Positions 61,400-64,000 of a stretch of 64,000 nt of DNA are shown here, piece by piece. The DNA is from DAIOEK01 sp963828285 (GTDB lineage Bacteria; Chloroflexota; Anaerolineae; Anaerolineales; Anaerolineaceae). Within the stretch, counting starts at the first letter, position 1. Each line of letters opens with the position of its first letter. The notes under the pieces are model-generated. The model searched no databases and had not been told where the DNA came from. It saw only the letters and a program-made list of their open reading frames with translations. Location of the stretch: NCBI GenBank assembly GCA_963828285.1, contig CAWHEB010000008.1, positions 1 to 64,000 of the forward strand. The letters run 5' to 3'. The translations under genes were made by a program, and so were the position numbers.

Positions 61400-61595
61400 A
61401 TTCACCTCCTTCCGTTATTCAGATCATAAAAAAAGTCTTTGCCTGGTTCATTCCAACCGGGCAAAGACTTCCTGCCTGTTTCCAGGCCAGATCCATTGAT
61501 CTTCAAGTCTCACCTCGGCTGGCAGTTCATTAAGCCTTTTCAGGCGCCGGCTGTCTTTGGCGAAGAAATATTCAATTCGCGACGAAAATTATACC
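61400..61595 (-). promoter_or_regulatory. Ribosomal protein L10 leader
   Basis: The 200 bases between rplA and rplJ contain the pattern of the L10 leader: GGTGAGACTTGAAGATC in a base-paired region, followed by a strong hairpin (AAGTCTTTGCC with GGCAAAGACTT, 61427-61470, then a run of T) just before the rplJ ribosome site. In other bacteria uL10 with bL12 binds this RNA and controls its own operon; the final hairpin would be the attenuator. Confidence 0.75.
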
Positions 61596-62318
61596 CTATT
61601 CTGCCTTGGGTGTCATTGCCTGGGATTGATCCAGGTCGACATTGATGCCAGGACCCATGGTAGAGCTAAGGGTGACATGCTTGATATACAAACCTTTGGA
61701 GGCTGATGGCTTTGCCTTGCGGATTGCTTCCATCAATGCAGCAAAGTTCTCAAACAGTTTTTCTGCGGTGAAAGAAACTTTCCCAATTGGTGCGTGGATG
61801 TTAGCGGTCTTATCCAAACGGAATTCCACACGACCAGCCTTGGCTTCTTCGATCACGCGGGGCAAATCATCACCTGGAGCGACTGTGCCGGCTTTGGGGT
61901 TTGGCATCAAACCACGGGGGCCTAATACACGTCCCAATTTACCAACTTTTCCCATCATATCTGGGGTGGCCATGGCGACATCGAAATCTGTCCAACCGCC
62001 GAGGATTTTGTTCACCATCTCGTCGTTATCAACGATGAAATCTGCACCTGCGGCTTTGGCTTTTGCGGCGGCTTCGCCTTCCGCAAATACCAGTACGCGG
62101 ACTGTCTTACCGAGACCATTGGGGAGAACAACCACATCACGGACCATCTGGTCAGCCTGGCGCGGGTCTAACCCCATGCGCAGGTGAACTTCAACTGTCG
62201 CGTCGAATTTGGTGAAGGAGGTATCCTTGACCAGGTCTACAGCTTCTTTGGGGCTATAGCCTTTATCAATATCAACTTTCGCTTTTGCAGCGTTGTAATT
62301 CTTACCGTGTTTAGACAT
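61596..62318 (-). CDS. rplA: Ribosomal protein uL1
   Basis: This 240-residue protein is uL1 (KHGKNYNAAKAKVDIDKGYSPKEAVDLVK, MGKVGKLGRVLGPRGLMPNPKAGTV, and the closing SSTMGPGINVD). It binds 23S rRNA at the L1 stalk. ATG 62318 (MSKHGK) follows AAGGAG at the right distance; the GTG two codons earlier is less likely. Rest of the operon is contiguous. Confidence 0.97.
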   Translation of the reverse strand: MSKHGKNYNAAKAKVDIDKGYSPKEAVDLVKDTSFTKFDATVEVHLRMGLDPRQADQMVRDVVVLPNGLGKTVRVLVFAEGEAAAKAKAAGADFIVDNDEMVNKILGGWTDFDVAMATPDMMGKVGKLGRVLGPRGLMPNPKAGTVAPGDDLPRVIEEAKAGRVEFRLDKTANIHAPIGKVSFTAEKLFENFAALMEAIRKAKPSASKGLYIKHVTLSSTMGPGINVDLDQSQAMTPKAE

Positions 62319-62366
62319 TTCCACTCCTTGGTGGTTCTGGCGGGTTTTTCAACCCTCCCACAGGGG

Positions 62367-62792
62367 TTATTTTTCTACGTTAATGCCCATATTTCGGGCG
62401 GTGCCTTCGATCTGTTTCATTGCTGCTTCAATATCGTTGGCATTCATATCTTTGTATTTCAACTCAGCGATCTCTTTGACCTGAGCGCGGGTTACCTTGC
62501 CGACTTTGGTTCGGTTGGGTTCGGCGGATCCGCGTTCAACACCGGCCGCTTTTGCTAGAAGAATCGCGGCGGGAGGAGATTTGAGTACGAATGTGAAGGA
62601 ACCATCCGTAAAGATGGAAATTTCCGCAGGAAGTACTTCGCCGGGACGATTCATCGTGCGGGCATTGTATTCCTTGCAGAAGGCCATAATATTGATACCA
62701 TGACCGGCTAATGCGGGACCGATCGGGGGCGCTGGATTGGCCTTTCCAGCATTGATGTTCAACTTGACAATTGCTTTAAGTTTCTTAGCCAC
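62367..62792 (-). CDS. rplK: Ribosomal protein uL11
   Basis: This 141-residue protein is uL11 (AIVKLNINAGKANPAPPIGPALAGHGINIMAFCKEYNART; C-terminal rRNA-binding EIAELKYKDMNANDIEAAMKQIEGTARNMGI). It shapes the GTPase centre of the ribosome. It lies between nusG and rplA with short gaps. Confidence 0.97.
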   Translation of the reverse strand: MAKKLKAIVKLNINAGKANPAPPIGPALAGHGINIMAFCKEYNARTMNRPGEVLPAEISIFTDGSFTFVLKSPPAAILLAKAAGVERGSAEPNRTKVGKVTRAQVKEIAELKYKDMNANDIEAAMKQIEGTARNMGINVEK

Positions 62793-62885
62793 TTTTCACT
62801 CCTTTGTGGTATTAGCGGGCTTTTTGAGGTAAACCCTTCCACCTTTTCAGCCATTTTTGGCTGTTATTACCAAAATAATTACCGG

Positions 62886-63560
62886 TTACGCGCGTTCAAC
62901 CTGTAGGAAATCCAACTCAACCGGGGTCTCACGACCAAAGAAATTAACCATTACGCGGACTTTGGTTCGTTCCATATCGATCTCCGCCACACTGCCGCGG
63001 AAATCGTTGAATGGACCATCCACAATTCGGACACGTTCACCAATTTTGAAGGTGACCTTGACCACAGGCGCTTCGGCTTCCATTCGGCGAAGGATCTGCT
63101 GAACTTCTTCCGGACGCAGTGGTGTGGGTTCGTTACCCATTCCTACAAATCCGGTCACACCGGGGGTATTCCTGACGACATACCATGATTCTTCGGAAAG
63201 GATCATATTCACAAGGACATAACCAGGGAAGACATGTCGTTCCACGGTTTTTCGTTTCCCGTCTTTTACTTCGATCTCTTCCTGGGTTGGAATGACAACA
63301 TCGAAAATTCGATCCTTCATTCCCATGGTCTCTATACGTTGTTCAAGGTTATGGCGAACTTTGTTCTCATACCCTGAATAGCAGTGAATCACATACCAGG
63401 CACGTTTATCGCCGGTCTGTTCAATATATTCACCAATAGTCAGTTCCTGTGCTGCTGGCGCATCCATACTAAGCGGAACACCAGGCGCATCAGATTTGGT
63501 AACCTCTGAAGGCTCTTCTGGTTCTATCGGCTGTTCTGGCAGTTTTTTCTGCGCTTTCAT
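62886..63560 (-). CDS. nusG: Transcription factor NusG
   Basis: This 224-residue protein has an acidic N-terminal extension (about 1-50), the NGN domain (RAWYVIHCYSGYENKVRHNLEQRIETMGM, HVFPGYVLVNMILSEESWYVVRNTPGVTGFVG) and the KOW domain (FKIGERVRIVDGPFNDFRGSVAEID). It binds RNA polymerase and links transcription to translation or termination. It is encoded between secE and rplK as in most bacteria. Confidence 0.96.
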   Translation of the reverse strand: MKAQKKLPEQPIEPEEPSEVTKSDAPGVPLSMDAPAAQELTIGEYIEQTGDKRAWYVIHCYSGYENKVRHNLEQRIETMGMKDRIFDVVIPTQEEIEVKDGKRKTVERHVFPGYVLVNMILSEESWYVVRNTPGVTGFVGMGNEPTPLRPEEVQQILRRMEAEAPVVKVTFKIGERVRIVDGPFNDFRGSVAEIDMERTKVRVMVNFFGRETPVELDFLQVERA

Positions 63561-63599
63561 GCAGTACGCTCCTCTTACCGGTAGGTAAGCAATGGACCG

Positions 63600-63812
63600 T
63601 TATATAACGATCAGCTCGATTATTTTCGAGAAGACAAAATCAAGTGAGCCGAGGAGAATACTCATCAGCGCCAATACTAATAACACTATACGGGTCAAGT
63701 GCCAGGCTTCCTTGGTAGTTGGCCAATTTACTTTCCGTAATTCACCAACAGTCTCACGTACGAAACGTTGGATGGCATTTGGTTCTTTCACTTTTTCAAT
63801 TTTATCTGCCAC
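63600..63812 (-). CDS. secE: Preprotein translocase subunit SecE
   Basis: This 70-residue protein has one membrane segment (RIVLLVLALMSILLGSLDFVFSKII) after the conserved RFVRETVGELRKVNWPTTKEAW block. It is part of the SecYEG channel. It lies upstream of nusG. No rpmG gene lies between it and tRNA-Trp, which is a common arrangement in other bacteria. Confidence 0.96.
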   Translation of the reverse strand: MADKIEKVKEPNAIQRFVRETVGELRKVNWPTTKEAWHLTRIVLLVLALMSILLGSLDFVFSKIIELIVI

Positions 63813-63879
63813 TTAGTTCTCCTTCTCGACCCCTTCAAGATGAAGAGTTCACACCGAGCGCTCTGTTTTTTTTACGGCT

Positions 63880-63908
63880 AAAACGCCGCCATGGTTAGAC
63901 GGCGTTTC
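63880..63908 (-). terminator. Terminator between tRNA-Trp and secE
   Basis: AAACGCCG (63881-63888) pairs with CGGCGTTT (63900-63907) on the minus strand, with T after the stem. It separates the tRNA transcript from the secE operon. Confidence 0.7.
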
Positions 63909-63914
63909 CTTTTC

Positions 63915-63990
63915 TGGCAGGTCAGGCAGGAATTGAACCCACAACCTCCTGTTTTGGAGACAGGCGCTCTGCCAATTGAGCTACTGACCT
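63915..63990 (-). tRNA. tRNA-Trp (anticodon CCA)
   Basis: This is a full cloverleaf on the minus strand: acceptor AGGTCAG with CTGACCT, D-arm AGCTCAATTGGCAGAGC, anticodon stem CCTGT/ACAGG around CTCCAAA (anticodon CCA), T-loop TTCAATT, discriminator G and an encoded CCA end. It lies upstream of secE-nusG, a very common bacterial arrangement. Confidence 0.96.
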
Positions 63991-64000
63991 AAATTGATCA

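Overview
The window looks like the chromosome of an anaerobic, Gram-positive-like (monoderm) member of Chloroflexota, most likely class Anaerolineae. This is an inference from several things seen together: exported proteins with long Thr/Pro linkers, an orphan sortase, tandem DarA-type c-di-AMP receptors, a lone bacterial Elp3, a short archaeal-type AspRS, a LexA gene behind Gram-positive-type SOS boxes, and 2-oxoacid:ferredoxin oxidoreductases. Genes are densely packed. There is no transposase, integrase, prophage or CRISPR array.

Layout. 0.1-3.4 kb: ABC-2 exporter and a GGDEF protein. 3.4-4.5 kb: promoter/operator-like site, a small Cys-rich protein, terminators, a tRNA-Val and a chimeric fragment of the same tRNA. 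4.5-12.3 kb: sortase, class V aminotransferase, GT87 enzyme, RlmD-type methyltransferase, lipoprotein, HXXEE protein and a histidine kinase. 12.4-18.5 kb: a catabolic block with an aldehyde dehydrogenase, a two-subunit CoA-transferase and a four-subunit 2-oxoacid:ferredoxin oxidoreductase, plausibly for amino-acid fermentation. 18.7-33.8 kb: envelope and surface functions (YbbN-like protein, L,D-transpeptidase, amidase, lipoprotein, two c-di-AMP receptors, six-hairpin protein, class A PBP) and a GH13 alpha-glucosidase. 34.3-38 kb: T-box-controlled thrS and infC-rpmI-rplT with an apparent AUC start for infC. 38-46.4 kb: NarL-type two-component system, Elp3 divergent from a Trm9-like methyltransferase, M14 peptidase, Fpg and Prs. 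46.5-52.1 kb: GNAT, AspRS, MeaB plus a B12-binding subunit, and an EamA transporter with a PyrK-like Fe-S protein. 52.2-57.9 kb: a polysaccharide operon (wecC, wecB, three GT4 glycosyltransferases). 58-59.5 kb: lexA and a DUF4332-like gene. 59.5-64 kb: ZIP transporter and tRNA-Trp-secE-nusG-rplK-rplA-rplJ-rplL.

Two features run through the whole window. First, a 110-120 bp double-hairpin repeat occurs four times between genes, all in one orientation, and one copy has a compensatory stem change. Second, six genes, including the essential thrS, are broken by nine single-base shifts. All nine have the sign of one extra base, which points to insertion errors in the sequence rather than to pseudogenes.

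The most interesting biology is the head-to-head Elp3/Trm9-like pair. Together they could make mcm5U at the tRNA wobble position, a modification known from eukaryotes, by a two-gene bacterial route.
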